NCBI GenBank assembly: GCA_903838565.1
Contig: CAILZB010000112.1
Span: forward strand, 33,098 to 97,097
DNA from: an uncultured beta proteobacterium
GTDB taxonomy: Bacteria; Pseudomonadota; Gammaproteobacteria; Burkholderiales; Burkholderiaceae_C
Direction: 5' to 3'
Length of the DNA: 64,000 nt
The translations under genes were made by a program, and so were the position numbers. Below, piece after piece: positions 17,038 through 25,651 of this stretch (the first letter of the stretch is position 1; every line of letters starts with the position of its first letter). The notes below the pieces were generated by a model. The model searched no databases. It worked only from the letters and a program-made list of their open reading frames with translations, and was not told where the DNA came from.

Positions 17038-17421
17038 ATGGAAGTGATGATGGACGCTCAGGCATCGACGCAGATTTCAGCGAGCCTAAAAGCCGCGCGC
17101 TACCTGTACAGGTCGGAAAGATTCGTCAGAAAAGCCTTGTGCTTCGGCGTCGCCATTCCGCTGGTGCTGCTGCTCCTGCTGGGAAAGCTGCTGTTTCCCG
17201 GCAATGACGCACTCGGCTACCTGATGATTCCCCTGCTGCCCTTCATCGCCTTGGCGTTCGGCTTGCATTTGCTGCTGGTGGTGGCGACATGGCCACTGAT
17301 GCTTTCCCCCTCGGTGCGGCAGGACCCGGAGATTTCGACCACGTCGCTGCAGAATACCCTGGGAAGAATGCACAGCGTGATTCTGGTCGCGCTGCTTGCC
17401 GCTTCGGCAGTCTTTTCCTGA
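17038..17421 (+). CDS. Small inner-membrane protein
   Basis: The 127-residue protein has three hydrophobic stretches: ALCFGVAIPLVLLLLLGKLL, YLMIPLLPFIALAFGLHLLL and MHSVILVALLAASAVF. Possible starts are the ATGs at 17038, 17047 and 17050. No family is recognised. It lies 90 bases after the OM barrel gene and may be the last gene of the Fur-regulated cluster, or independent. Confidence 0.6.
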   Translation: MEVMMDAQASTQISASLKAARYLYRSERFVRKALCFGVAIPLVLLLLLGKLLFPGNDALGYLMIPLLPFIALAFGLHLLLVVATWPLMLSPSVRQDPEISTTSLQNTLGRMHSVILVALLAASAVFS

Positions 17422-17611
17422 ACCTCCTGCAGCCGCACAGTCCCTGACAGGGAAGCGGCCTTCGGTTGCACTCCCTCACATTTGAAACAGGGTTTTGAAC
17501 ACCTGCTCGCAGGGTCCCATGCAAGAATCGGCGCGAGCGGATACAGGAACGGGTGGTCCTGATTGAAGCCATTCGCGGCGCGCCGGTGACACCCGACAGG
17601 CGCGCAAATCA

Positions 17612-18670
17612 TTGAGTTCATGGCGGATGGGGCACTCTTTGCAGTGCCCGGTCTCAGCTTTTTCTCCGGGAATCTGCAGCATCGTGTTCGGCCCTTCAAG
17701 TCAGACGTTTCCCTCCAGCACCCGTGCGTCCGCGCAGAACGGCGGCTGGACGCGGCGTGAAGAAGCCATCATGGGAACGGCCATCACGGTCGAACTCTGG
17801 AGCGACGATCGCTCCAAAGGCGAATCTGCGATCGACGCGGTGATGGCCGAGATGCACCGCATCGACCGCGCCATGAGTCCGCACAAGCCGGACTCCGAGC
17901 TCTCGCGCATCAACCGCGATGCGGCGTCAGGACCCGTGCCGCTCACGCCCGAGATGACGCGCCTGCTGGTCCGCGCCAAGCAGTTTTCACAGATCAGCGC
18001 AGGCGCATTCGACATCACCTACGCGGCGGTGGGCCGGCTCTACGACTACCGCCTGGGGATTCGCCCCGACGCGGCGCAGCTGCAAGCCGCGCGTGCCGCC
18101 GTCGGCGATCGTTACCTGATGCTGGATGCGCGCGCGCGCACCGTGCGCTTCGCCCGACCGGGCATGTGCATCGACCTGGGTGGTTTTGCCAAGGGCCACG
18201 CGGTGGACAACGCGACCGCCATCCTGCGCCAGCTCGGCATTCAGCACGCGATGGTGAGCGCCGGTGGCGACTCGCGCGTGATCGGCGACCGGCGCGGTCG
18301 CCCCTGGACCATAGGCATACGCGATCCGCGCCGCCCCGGCGAGATGGTGGCAGTGCTGCCGCTGCAGGACACCTCGATCTCGACCTCGGGCGACTACGAG
18401 CGCTATTTCGACGCCGACGGCCAGCGCTTCCACCACCTGATCGACCCGGCGAGCGGGCGCTCGCCCGCCGGCGTTCGCAGCGTGAGCATCCTCGCCGACG
18501 ATGGCCTGACCTGCGAAGCCCTGTCCAAGGCGGTGTTCATCCTGGGCGTGAACAAGGGCATGCGCCTGATCGATGCGCAGACCAACGTGGACGCGGTGGT
18601 GGTGGATGCGCAAGGCGCGCTGCACTATTCGTCCGGCCTCATGGCCCCCAGCGCCAACGCGCGCCATTGA
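17612..18670 (+). CDS. apbE: FAD:protein FMN transferase (ApbE family)
   Basis: ApbE proteins attach FMN covalently to Thr or Ser of redox proteins in the periplasm, using FAD and Mg2+. The conserved blocks are present: MGTAITVEL, FAKGHAVD after DLGG, VSAGGDSRV, ISTSGDYERYF and HLIDPASGR. The start is unclear. From 17612 the first 53 residues are poorly conserved and lack a standard signal peptide, so GTG 17684 or another start is possible. A lipoprotein or export signal would be expected for a periplasmic enzyme, and the segment before MGTA is odd. The gene heads the cytochrome/trans-envelope cluster, where the flavinylated target is not obvious. Confidence 0.88.
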   Translation: MSSWRMGHSLQCPVSAFSPGICSIVFGPSSQTFPSSTRASAQNGGWTRREEAIMGTAITVELWSDDRSKGESAIDAVMAEMHRIDRAMSPHKPDSELSRINRDAASGPVPLTPEMTRLLVRAKQFSQISAGAFDITYAAVGRLYDYRLGIRPDAAQLQAARAAVGDRYLMLDARARTVRFARPGMCIDLGGFAKGHAVDNATAILRQLGIQHAMVSAGGDSRVIGDRRGRPWTIGIRDPRRPGEMVAVLPLQDTSISTSGDYERYFDADGQRFHHLIDPASGRSPAGVRSVSILADDGLTCEALSKAVFILGVNKGMRLIDAQTNVDAVVVDAQGALHYSSGLMAPSANARH

Positions 18671-18713
18671 AGCCGCGCGGATGCGATCCCGTTCCCCCTT
18701 TCAGGAGACAGCC

Positions 18714-21701
18714 ATGGCCAAGCCTTTGACCCTCGCCCGTTGGGCTGCCGTAAGCGCGCTCTGGGCCGCCCTGGCCGCCTGCACCGGAGCGGCCAGCGAC
18801 TCGGCCACCGGTGCCATCCAGGGCGACGTGCCCATCGCCTACGCCATGCGCGCCAACACCATCCGCGCCAACCCCACCAACGGCGCACCCAGCGCACCAG
18901 GTGGTGACCTCATCGTTCGCGCCAAGGCCTCGCCCAGTGCGGCCGAGCACAACCTCACGGCGCAGTTCACGCAAGGTCTTGGCGACGTATCGGGCCCGGA
19001 CGTGTCCTACGACGGCAAGAAGATCATCTTCGCGATGAACTGCCCGGCGTCGAACACCGCCACCACGGGCGGCCAGCCGGCGTGCACGGGGCGTTGGAAC
19101 ATCTGGGAATACGACATGAGCGTGGGCGGCCTCACCGGCGGAACCTTTCGCCGGCTCACCAGTTCCAACGGCTCCGACGACGTCGATCCGAGCTACCTTC
19201 CCGGGGGCGCGGGCGTGGTCTTCACCTCCAACCGTCAGACCGCCTCCAGCGTGAACCAGGCGCTGGGCCACAGCTACTATGCGCTGGACGAATACGAGCG
19301 CGAGCGCGTCTTCAACCTGCACACCATGGCCACCGACGGCAGCCAGGTCCAGCAGATCTCCGTGAACCAGAGCCACGACCGCAGCCCGGTGGTGCGGCCC
19401 AACGGCGACATCATGTTCTCGCGCTGGGACCACGTGGGCGGGCGCAACCACTTCAAGATCTTCACCGTGCGGCCCGACGGCACGAACCTGTTCGTGCTCT
19501 ACGGCGCGCACAGCGACGGCAACAGCTTCCTGCACCCGCGCGACATGGACCCCGCCGGCAAGTACAAGGGATTTCTCTCGACCGATCTGATGCCGCTGTC
19601 GCGCACCCACGAGGGCGGCGCGCTGATGTTCATCGACGCGGCCAACTACTCGGAACAGAACACGCCGGTGAACCCGGGCGTTCCCGCTCTGGGCGGACAG
19701 CAGCAGGCGATGACCCAGGCGCTGAACTACGACCGCGGGCTGTCGCCGTTCGGACGCGTCACCACGCCCTACCCGCTGTGGGACGGCAGCAACCGCATCC
19801 TGCTCGGCTACACGCCCTGCGAAGTCAGCCGCGCCGGCGTGGTCGTGGCCTGCGCCACCCTCACCGCCGCCGAGATCACGCGCCTGAGCGACTCGAATCG
19901 GCTGGTGGATGCCGCCCAGGCCGACACGCTGCAGGACAACGTGGCTCCGACCTACGCCATCTACATGTTCGACCCGGCACAACAGACGATGCTGAACATC
20001 GCAGCCCCCCCGGCCGGCTTCATGTACACGCATCCGGTGGCGCTGATGGCGCGCGCCGAGCCCAGCGCCTTCAGCCCGACGCTGCCCGATCCGGCGCTGG
20101 CGGCCAAGGGACTGGGGCTGCTCGAGGTGCGCAGCGTGTACGACACCGACGGGCTGGGCCGCATGGGCGACGCGGTGCTGAGTGCAGCCGACCTGGCGCC
20201 CGGCTGCAGCAGCGCGATTGCCAAGACCACGCCCACCGATGCGCTGGACACGCGGGCGCAGGTGGCCGACCTGCTGCGCATCAAGGACCCGGCGAACGCG
20301 GCCTACGGCTGTGCCCCGGCGCGCTTCATACGGGTGGTGCGGGCCATCGCGCCGCCGACGGGCATGACCGGCACCCGCGGCGCCATCGGCAACACCGATT
20401 TTGAAATGCAGCAGATCCTGGGCTACGCGCCGATCGAACCCGACGGCTCGTTCAAGCTCACGCTGCCGGCCGACACGCCAATCGCGCTGGCCGTGATCGA
20501 CGCCCAGGGTCGGGCGTTTCAAACCCACACCAACTGGATCCAGGTGCGCCCGGGCGAGCACCGCACCTGCGACGGCTGCCACAGCCCGCGCCGCGGCGGC
20601 GCGCTGAATTCCGGCACCGTGGTGAACACCCAGCCGGCGGCACTGCTGGCGGCGATGGCCGGTGCGCACCAGGCCGGCGAAACCATGGCCGCAACGCGCA
20701 CCCGGCTCGACCCCACCGCCTTGCTCATCGCGCCGGACCTGCTGTTCACCGACGTCTGGGCCGACACCCGCCAGGCCGGCGTCGCAGCCCGCGCGCCGAT
20801 CGCGCTTCGCTACAGCGGCAACCTCATCCCCGCCGACGATCTGGCCACGCCGGCGCCGGTGAACGGCATCATCAACTACCCGGATCACATCCAGCCGCTG
20901 TGGACGCGCAACCGCGGCCTCGCCACCTGCACCGCCTGCCACACCGACCCGGACAAGCTCGATCTGAGCGGCACCACCTCCGGCACCGGCCGCGTCAATT
21001 CATACGAGAAGTTGACGATAGGCAACCCGCTGCTGGATCCGAAGACCGGCTTGCCGCTGACCACGGTCAAGGACGGCGTGCTGGTGATCCAGCGCGGCCC
21101 GGCGCGGGTGGACACCATGGCCAGCGAAGGCGACGCATTGGGGCTGGCGCGCAAGAGCCGTCTGATCGAAATCCTTGCAGGCCAGAACCTGATGTCCGCC
21201 GCCGACGCGCAGGCCGCCTATCCCAGCCCAGGCGCCTCGGCACCCGACCACGCGCAGCTGCTCAACGCCGCCGAGAAGCGGCTGCTGGCCGAGTGGGTCG
21301 ACACCGGCAGCAAGTACTACAACGACCCCTTCGCTGCGGGCAACGGCATGAGGACCATCACCGGCCTGAGCCAGGGCGCGTTCACGGCGCAGGTGTTCCC
21401 GATACTGCGCGCCAGCTGCGCGGCCTCGTGTCACCAGGCCACGGGCAGCAGCAACTCGCCCGTCCCGCCCGGCACCTCCTTCACCAACAACCATTTCGTG
21501 CTGACCGGAGACCCGGTGGGCGACTACAACGTGACGCTGACGATGATCAACAACGCCTGCGTGCCGGCGTCCAACTACCTGCTGAGCAAGCCCTCGACCG
21601 TGCCGCACCCGGCCAACGCCGCAGGCAACGCCCCCGCCGTGCTGCCCGCGGGCAGCGCCAACTACAACACCATCGCCGCCTGGATCGCCACCGGATGCTG
21701 A
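18714..21701 (+). CDS. HzsA-like lipoprotein with beta-propeller repeats and three haem motifs
   Basis: The 995-residue protein begins with a lipoprotein signal (SALWAALAACTG, lipobox Cys about residue 22). The N-terminal half has TolB/PD40-like propeller blades (GPDVSYDGKKIIFAMN, DVDPSYLPGGAGVVFTSN, HDRSPVVRPNGDIMFSRW). The C-terminal half carries haem-binding sites CDGCH (Cys619) and CTACH (Cys739), plus an unusual CAASCH (CX3CH, Cys902). Propeller plus c-type haems is the layout of hydrazine synthase alpha-like proteins, but no hydrazine chemistry is implied. It is probably anchored in the OM as an electron carrier. The ATG at 18714 follows AGGAGA (18703). The end overlaps the next gene by seven bases. 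Confidence 0.8.
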   Translation: MAKPLTLARWAAVSALWAALAACTGAASDSATGAIQGDVPIAYAMRANTIRANPTNGAPSAPGGDLIVRAKASPSAAEHNLTAQFTQGLGDVSGPDVSYDGKKIIFAMNCPASNTATTGGQPACTGRWNIWEYDMSVGGLTGGTFRRLTSSNGSDDVDPSYLPGGAGVVFTSNRQTASSVNQALGHSYYALDEYERERVFNLHTMATDGSQVQQISVNQSHDRSPVVRPNGDIMFSRWDHVGGRNHFKIFTVRPDGTNLFVLYGAHSDGNSFLHPRDMDPAGKYKGFLSTDLMPLSRTHEGGALMFIDAANYSEQNTPVNPGVPALGGQQQAMTQALNYDRGLSPFGRVTTPYPLWDGSNRILLGYTPCEVSRAGVVVACATLTAAEITRLSDSNRLVDAAQADTLQDNVAPTYAIYMFDPAQQTMLNIAAPPAGFMYTHPVALMARAEPSAFSPTLPDPALAAKGLGLLEVRSVYDTDGLGRMGDAVLSAADLAPGCSSAIAKTTPTDALDTRAQVADLLRIKDPANAAYGCAPARFIRVVRAIAPPTGMTGTRGAIGNTDFEMQQILGYAPIEPDGSFKLTLPADTPIALAVIDAQGRAFQTHTNWIQVRPGEHRTCDGCHSPRRGGALNSGTVVNTQPAALLAAMAGAHQAGETMAATRTRLDPTALLIAPDLLFTDVWADTRQAGVAARAPIALRYSGNLIPADDLATPAPVNGIINYPDHIQPLWTRNRGLATCTACHTDPDKLDLSGTTSGTGRVNSYEKLTIGNPLLDPKTGLPLTTVKDGVLVIQRGPARVDTMASEGDALGLARKSRLIEILAGQNLMSAADAQAAYPSPGASAPDHAQLLNAAEKRLLAEWVDTGSKYYNDPFAAGNGMRTITGLSQGAFTAQVFPILRASCAASCHQATGSSNSPVPPGTSFTNNHFVLTGDPVGDYNVTLTMINNACVPASNYLLSKPSTVPHPANAAGNAPAVLPAGSANYNTIAAWIATGC

Positions 21702-22309
21702 ACCGAATGAACTGCTTGCGCCTGAGCCTGTCGGCCGTACTGATCGCCGCGCTGTCGGCCTGCGGCGGCGGCTCGAATCCGCTGGGCAACCCGGCGCTGG
21801 TGAAGAACCCGGCGCTCAGCGGCGGACAAAACCTCTCGTTTGTGTATTTCCAGAAATGCATCAACCCGATCTTTCTGACGCTGCTGCCCACGCCCGGCAG
21901 CGCCACCGGCGCGACCAACAGTTGCGCCAGCACCGGCTGCCACAACTCTCTCACCGGCGCCGGCGGCGCCTTTCGCATCGTGCCCGGCGCGCAGCCAGTG
22001 GACCTGAGCCTGGCCTCGAACACGCCCGACGTGATCCGCACCAGCGACATGTACAAGAACTTCTACACCGCCCAGAGCGAGACCGTGCTCGGCGACATAG
22101 CGCAAAGCCGATTGTTGAACAAGCCTTTGCTCCAGGGTGTGCTGCATGGCGGTGGCCTGATCTTCGCCGGCGCCACCGACCCGAACGTGCTGCTGCTCCA
22201 GTACTGGATTTCGCACCCGATGCCCGCCGGACAGGACGAGTTCAGCAGCGCGGCCAACGCCATGTTCACGCCAACCGATTCGGTCACTGGAACCTGCAAC
22301 ACGCTATGA
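21695..22309 (+). CDS. Small lipoprotein with one CX4CH haem-like motif
   Basis: The 204-residue protein has a lipoprotein signal (SLSAVLIAALSACGGGSN). Residues 77-83 read CASTGCH, a CX4CH arrangement known from some cytochromes c3, so one haem is possible; an additional Cys lies before it (FQKCINP). The rest is similar in style to the C-terminal domain of the preceding gene product (FTGDP/NLLLLQYWISHP-type repeats), suggesting a partner cytochrome. The start overlaps the upstream stop codon and the end overlaps the next ATG (ATGA), which points to translational coupling. Confidence 0.65.
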   Translation: MLNRMNCLRLSLSAVLIAALSACGGGSNPLGNPALVKNPALSGGQNLSFVYFQKCINPIFLTLLPTPGSATGATNSCASTGCHNSLTGAGGAFRIVPGAQPVDLSLASNTPDVIRTSDMYKNFYTAQSETVLGDIAQSRLLNKPLLQGVLHGGGLIFAGATDPNVLLLQYWISHPMPAGQDEFSSAANAMFTPTDSVTGTCNTL

Positions 22310-23109
22310 GGCCCATCAACATGAAACGCCATCGCGGTATGGCCGCACTACGCAGCGCCATCGCCAGCCTGTTCGCTGTCGCCGCCCTGCTGTCGCTGAG
22401 CAGCTCGCTGGCGCACGCCGCAGACGACGCGTCCCAGGTGACCGAGCGCCTGCAGATCACCGACCCCTATGTCGAGCTGCGCACCGGCCCGGGCCGCGGC
22501 TTTCCGGTGTTCTTTGTGGAGCCGCGCGCGCGCTGGATCGCGATCGAGCTGCGCCACACCGACTGGTACCGGGTTCGCACCGATGGCGGGCAGGTGGGCT
22601 GGGTGCAGCGCGAGCAGTTGCGCAGCACGCTCGCCGCGGCAGGTGAAGTCCAGCCGTTTCGCGACCTGGTGCTGGACGATTATCTGAGCCGGCGCGCGCA
22701 GCTCGGTGTGGCCTGGGGGCGTTTCAATTCAGAGCCCATGCTCAAGATGTGGGGCAGCTATCGACTTTCGGAAACGCTCACCCTCGAGGGAACGCTGGGC
22801 CAGGTGCAAGGGGCTTTCGCCGGCACCAATCTGTGGCACGTGAACCTCGTGTCCGACCCCTGGTCGGACCGACGCTTCTCGCCTTTCTTCAGCATCGGCG
22901 TGGGCAAGCTGAAAAACTTCCCCAACGCCAGCCTGGTGGGCGCAAACCTGAGCAGCGCGAACCTGGCCAACGCCAGCCTGGGCGCGCGCTACTACCTGAG
23001 CGAGCGCTTCGTGCTGCGCGCCGACTACACGCTGTACACCGTTTCGGTCTCCGACACCCGCACCTCGACGTTCCGCGCGCCGACCGCGGGCCTATCGTTT
23101 TTCTTCTGA
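22306..23109 (+). CDS. Outer-membrane barrel protein with N-terminal SH3 domain
   Basis: The 267-residue protein has a signal peptide (SLFAVAALLSLSSSLAHA) and a bacterial SH3-like domain (DPYVELRTGPGRGFPVFFVE then WYRVRTDGGQVGWVQ). A C-terminal beta-barrel ends TAGLSFFF. Between barrel strands lies a pentapeptide-like run (ASLVGANLSSANLANASLG). The ATG at 22306 overlaps the previous stop (ATGA); an ATG at 22321 is an alternative. The barrel is a likely OM docking or stator component of the cluster. Confidence 0.75.
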   Translation: MRPINMKRHRGMAALRSAIASLFAVAALLSLSSSLAHAADDASQVTERLQITDPYVELRTGPGRGFPVFFVEPRARWIAIELRHTDWYRVRTDGGQVGWVQREQLRSTLAAAGEVQPFRDLVLDDYLSRRAQLGVAWGRFNSEPMLKMWGSYRLSETLTLEGTLGQVQGAFAGTNLWHVNLVSDPWSDRRFSPFFSIGVGKLKNFPNASLVGANLSSANLANASLGARYYLSERFVLRADYTLYTVSVSDTRTSTFRAPTAGLSFFF

Positions 23110-23118
23110 CGCACCACC

Positions 23119-23763
23119 ATGAAAACAAAGCCCCTTTGCCACGCCATCGTCCTCGCCGCACTCGGCGCATCGTGCTTCGGCGCGGCCGCAGCCGATGCGC
23201 CCGCCACCACCGATCAGGTGGTGCTGCCCCAGGTCGACCGGCGCGACGTGCGCGTGCCGCGCTTCCCAACCAACGACTTCGAGATTGGCGCCTTCGCCGG
23301 CAGCTATTCCACACAGAACTTCGGCTCCAGCCCGGTCGTCGGCCTGCGCCTGGGTTACCACATCAGCGAGGATTTTTTCGTCGAGGGCGCGCTTGCGCAA
23401 ACCAAGGTCAGCGACGCCACGTTTCGCCAGGTGCTGCCCGGCGGCATCTTCCCCGGCACGACCGAGAAGCTGAGCTACTACAACCTGTCGGTGGGCTACA
23501 ACGTGCTGCCCGGCGAGGTGTTCGTCGGCAGCAAGAACGCCAAGCCGATGGCCTTCTACCTCATCGGCGGCGTGGGCAGCACCTCGTTCAATCGGCAGCG
23601 CCAGTCCACCTTCAACCTGGGCGCGGGTCTGCGCGTCTACCTCAACGACCGCTTTGCGCTTCAGTTGGACGTGCGCGACCACATGTTCTCGCTCGATCTG
23701 TTGGGCAAGCGCCAGAGCACGCAAAACCCCGAGCTGACCGCCGGCATCACGACCTCGTTCTGA
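23119..23763 (+). CDS. Outer-membrane beta-barrel protein (myxo-plus type candidate)
   Basis: The 214-residue protein has a signal peptide (HAIVLAALGASCFGAAAA). It then has regular amphipathic strands (FEIGAFAGSYSTQNFG, VVGLRLGYHISEDFFVEGAL, AGLRVYLNDRFALQLDVRDH) and ends TAGITTSF. This resembles the OM barrel family found with TPR and TolQ/TolR-like genes in myxobacteria and gammaproteobacteria. It starts 9 bases after the SH3 barrel gene, and the two barrels probably assemble together. Confidence 0.75.
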   Translation: MKTKPLCHAIVLAALGASCFGAAAADAPATTDQVVLPQVDRRDVRVPRFPTNDFEIGAFAGSYSTQNFGSSPVVGLRLGYHISEDFFVEGALAQTKVSDATFRQVLPGGIFPGTTEKLSYYNLSVGYNVLPGEVFVGSKNAKPMAFYLIGGVGSTSFNRQRQSTFNLGAGLRVYLNDRFALQLDVRDHMFSLDLLGKRQSTQNPELTAGITTSF

Positions 23764-23768
23764 GAAGC

Positions 23769-24305
23769 ATGCGGGACATGAAAAACCTTCCACTCTCATC
23801 CGTCCAGCTTACGCGCCGCGGCGTCCTGCGCCAGGCCGCGACCGCTCTGCTGCTGGGCTCGGGCGCCGCACTGCAGGCGGCGGCGCTGCAGGCGAGCGCG
23901 CCGGACTTCACGCTGCGCAGCGTCGACGGCCCGAACCTGCGGCTGCAGGAACAACGCGGACGCGTCGTGATGCTGAATTTCTGGGCCACCTGGTGCGGCC
24001 CCTGTCGCGAGGAAATGCCGCAGCTGAACAAGCTCTACGCCAAATACCGCGCCTCCGGTTTCGTGCTGCTGGGCGTGAACGTCGACGACGACGCGCGCCA
24101 TGCGGCCGACGTGGCCAAGCGCATGGGCGTGGCGTTCCCTGTGCTGCTGGACACGGACAAGGCCGTCACCACCCTGTATGCCGTGAGCACCATGCCTTCG
24201 ACCCTGCTGATCGACCGCGACGGCCGCGTGCGCTATCTGCACCGCGGCTACCACGCGGGCTATGAAGACGAATACGACCGACAGATACGGGAGCTGCTGC
24301 GATGA
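23769..24305 (+). CDS. TlpA/ResA-like thioredoxin, probably Tat-exported
   Basis: The 178-residue protein begins with a twin-arginine type signal (LTRRGVLRQAATALLLGSGA). The thioredoxin fold that follows has the WCGPC active site and the cis-Pro segment VSTMPSTLLID. TlpA/ResA proteins keep haem-binding cysteines reduced, or act in disulfide exchange, in the periplasm. That suits a cluster with two c-type cytochromes. The ATG at 23769 is six bases after the previous stop; 23778 is an alternative. The end overlaps the DUF4266 gene start by four bases. Confidence 0.88.
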   Translation: MRDMKNLPLSSVQLTRRGVLRQAATALLLGSGAALQAAALQASAPDFTLRSVDGPNLRLQEQRGRVVMLNFWATWCGPCREEMPQLNKLYAKYRASGFVLLGVNVDDDARHAADVAKRMGVAFPVLLDTDKAVTTLYAVSTMPSTLLIDRDGRVRYLHRGYHAGYEDEYDRQIRELLR

Positions 24306-24529
24306 GGAATGCCCTCCGATGGACTGCCTTCATGCTCGCCGCCATGCTGCTTGGCGCGTGTTCGACCCAACCCTGGGTCAAGCCCTACGAGCGCGAACGC
24401 CTGGCCGATCCGGTCATGAACGCCGGACGCAACACGCTGGCGCAAAGAGACATCACGCATGCCCGCGAAGTGCGTGAAGGTGCGCGCGGCGCCACCGGTG
24501 TACAAGGAGGCGGCTGTGGTTGCAACTAG
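24302..24529 (+). CDS. DUF4266 small lipoprotein
   Basis: The 75-residue lipoprotein has a signal (MLAAMLLGACS). The conserved core is VKPYERERLADPVM and the C-terminus is a Gly-Cys motif, GVQGGGCGCN. The family is always small and accompanies DUF3570 and ApbE genes in gamma- and betaproteobacteria. The C-terminal cysteines could bind a metal or cofactor. Its end overlaps the DUF3570 gene start by 14 bases. Confidence 0.88.
   Translation: MRNALRWTAFMLAAMLLGACSTQPWVKPYERERLADPVMNAGRNTLAQRDITHAREVREGARGATGVQGGGCGCN
24504..24510 (+). promoter_or_regulatory. Ribosome binding site that fixes the GTG start of the DUF3570 gene
   Basis: AAGGAGG lies five bases before GTG 24516 and inside the end of the DUF4266 gene. 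It is the strongest Shine-Dalgarno sequence in this stretch and selects this start over in-frame codons further upstream. Confidence 0.8.
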
Positions 24530-25640
24530 AGCGCGAAGCGACAACAGATACGCCAGCCTTTTCAAGCGCCTGCTGGCGCTGTTGGGTGGCGTGCTCGCAG
24601 CCAACGGTGCGCGCGCCGTCGACCTGCCCGCCGACCAGGCCGAAGTGCTGTACCACTCGTATGACGGTGGCGGCGTGGTCGCCAGCGGTCCGGCCTTGCT
24701 GGTGCGCAAGCGCCTGGCCGACACCGTATCGCTGTCGGCGAGCTACTACGTCGATGCGGTCAGCAACGCGTCCATCGACGTGGTCACGACGGCCAGCCCC
24801 TATCGCGAGAAGCGCAACGAAGTCACGCTCGGCGCCGACTACGTTTACCGCGACTCGCTGATCTCGCTCACCACATCGAGCAGCCGCGAGCCCGACTACA
24901 GCGCGAACCGCGTCGGCCTGGACATCAGCCAGGAAACCTTCGGCGGCATGACGACCGTGAGCATGGGTTTCACCGCCGGCGCCGACACCGTGCGCAAGCA
25001 CAATGCGCCTGAGTTCCACGACAGCGCCAACCACTGGCAGTACCGCGTGGGCGTGTCGCAGATCCTGAGCAAGCAGTGGATTGCCAGCGTCAATGTCGAG
25101 GCGCTGGCGGACGCGGGATTTCTTGGCAGCCCGTATCGCGTGGCGCGCGTCTTCGGCTCCGCCGTTGCTGAAAACGACCCGCGCACGCGCTCGGCGCGCG
25201 CCATCCGATTCGGCACCGTCGGCGACCTGGGGTCGGACGACGCCGTGCATGCCGACTACCGCTATTACTGGGACACCTGGGGCATCAAGGCGAACACCGT
25301 CGAGCTCGGCTACAGCCGCTACTTCGGCGGCAAGCGGTGGCTGGCCGACAGCTTCGTGCGCTACTACAAGCAGCAGCACGCGCTGTTCTACAGCGACAAC
25401 GCACAGGCGCAGACCAGCTACGTGTCGCGCAACCGGCAGCTGGGCAGCTTCACCAGCCCCAGCCTGGGCGCGACGCTGAGCTACAGCTTGCGCAAGGTGC
25501 CGGGAAGCTACGACGCCCAGCTCATCGGCTCGTACCAGTACGTGCATTTCAGCTACAGCGACTTCACCGACATCCGCACCGGCAGCCTCTACAGCTACAG
25601 CGCCAACGTGCTGCAGTTGAATCTGAGCGCCACTTTCTAG
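24516..25640 (+). CDS. DUF3570 outer-membrane beta-barrel protein
   Basis: The protein has 374 residues from GTG 24516. A signal segment (LLALLGGVLAANGARA) precedes the DUF3570 motif YHSYDGGGVVASGPALLVRK and many barrel strands (LSASYYVDAVSNAS, WGIKANTVELGYSRYFG). It ends LQLNLSATF with terminal Phe. Its function is unknown; the family is a large OM barrel linked to ApbE, DUF4266 and thioredoxin genes. The overlap with the upstream gene argues for coupled expression. Confidence 0.88.
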   Translation: MVATRARSDNRYASLFKRLLALLGGVLAANGARAVDLPADQAEVLYHSYDGGGVVASGPALLVRKRLADTVSLSASYYVDAVSNASIDVVTTASPYREKRNEVTLGADYVYRDSLISLTTSSSREPDYSANRVGLDISQETFGGMTTVSMGFTAGADTVRKHNAPEFHDSANHWQYRVGVSQILSKQWIASVNVEALADAGFLGSPYRVARVFGSAVAENDPRTRSARAIRFGTVGDLGSDDAVHADYRYYWDTWGIKANTVELGYSRYFGGKRWLADSFVRYYKQQHALFYSDNAQAQTSYVSRNRQLGSFTSPSLGATLSYSLRKVPGSYDAQLIGSYQYVHFSYSDFTDIRTGSLYSYSANVLQLNLSATF

Positions 25641-25651
25641 AGAGTTAAACC

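Noticed and set aside
18639..20942. Long minus-strand frame opposite the HzsA-like gene
   Set aside because: Antisense shadow in GC-rich DNA; the sense strand has clear domains and haem motifs.
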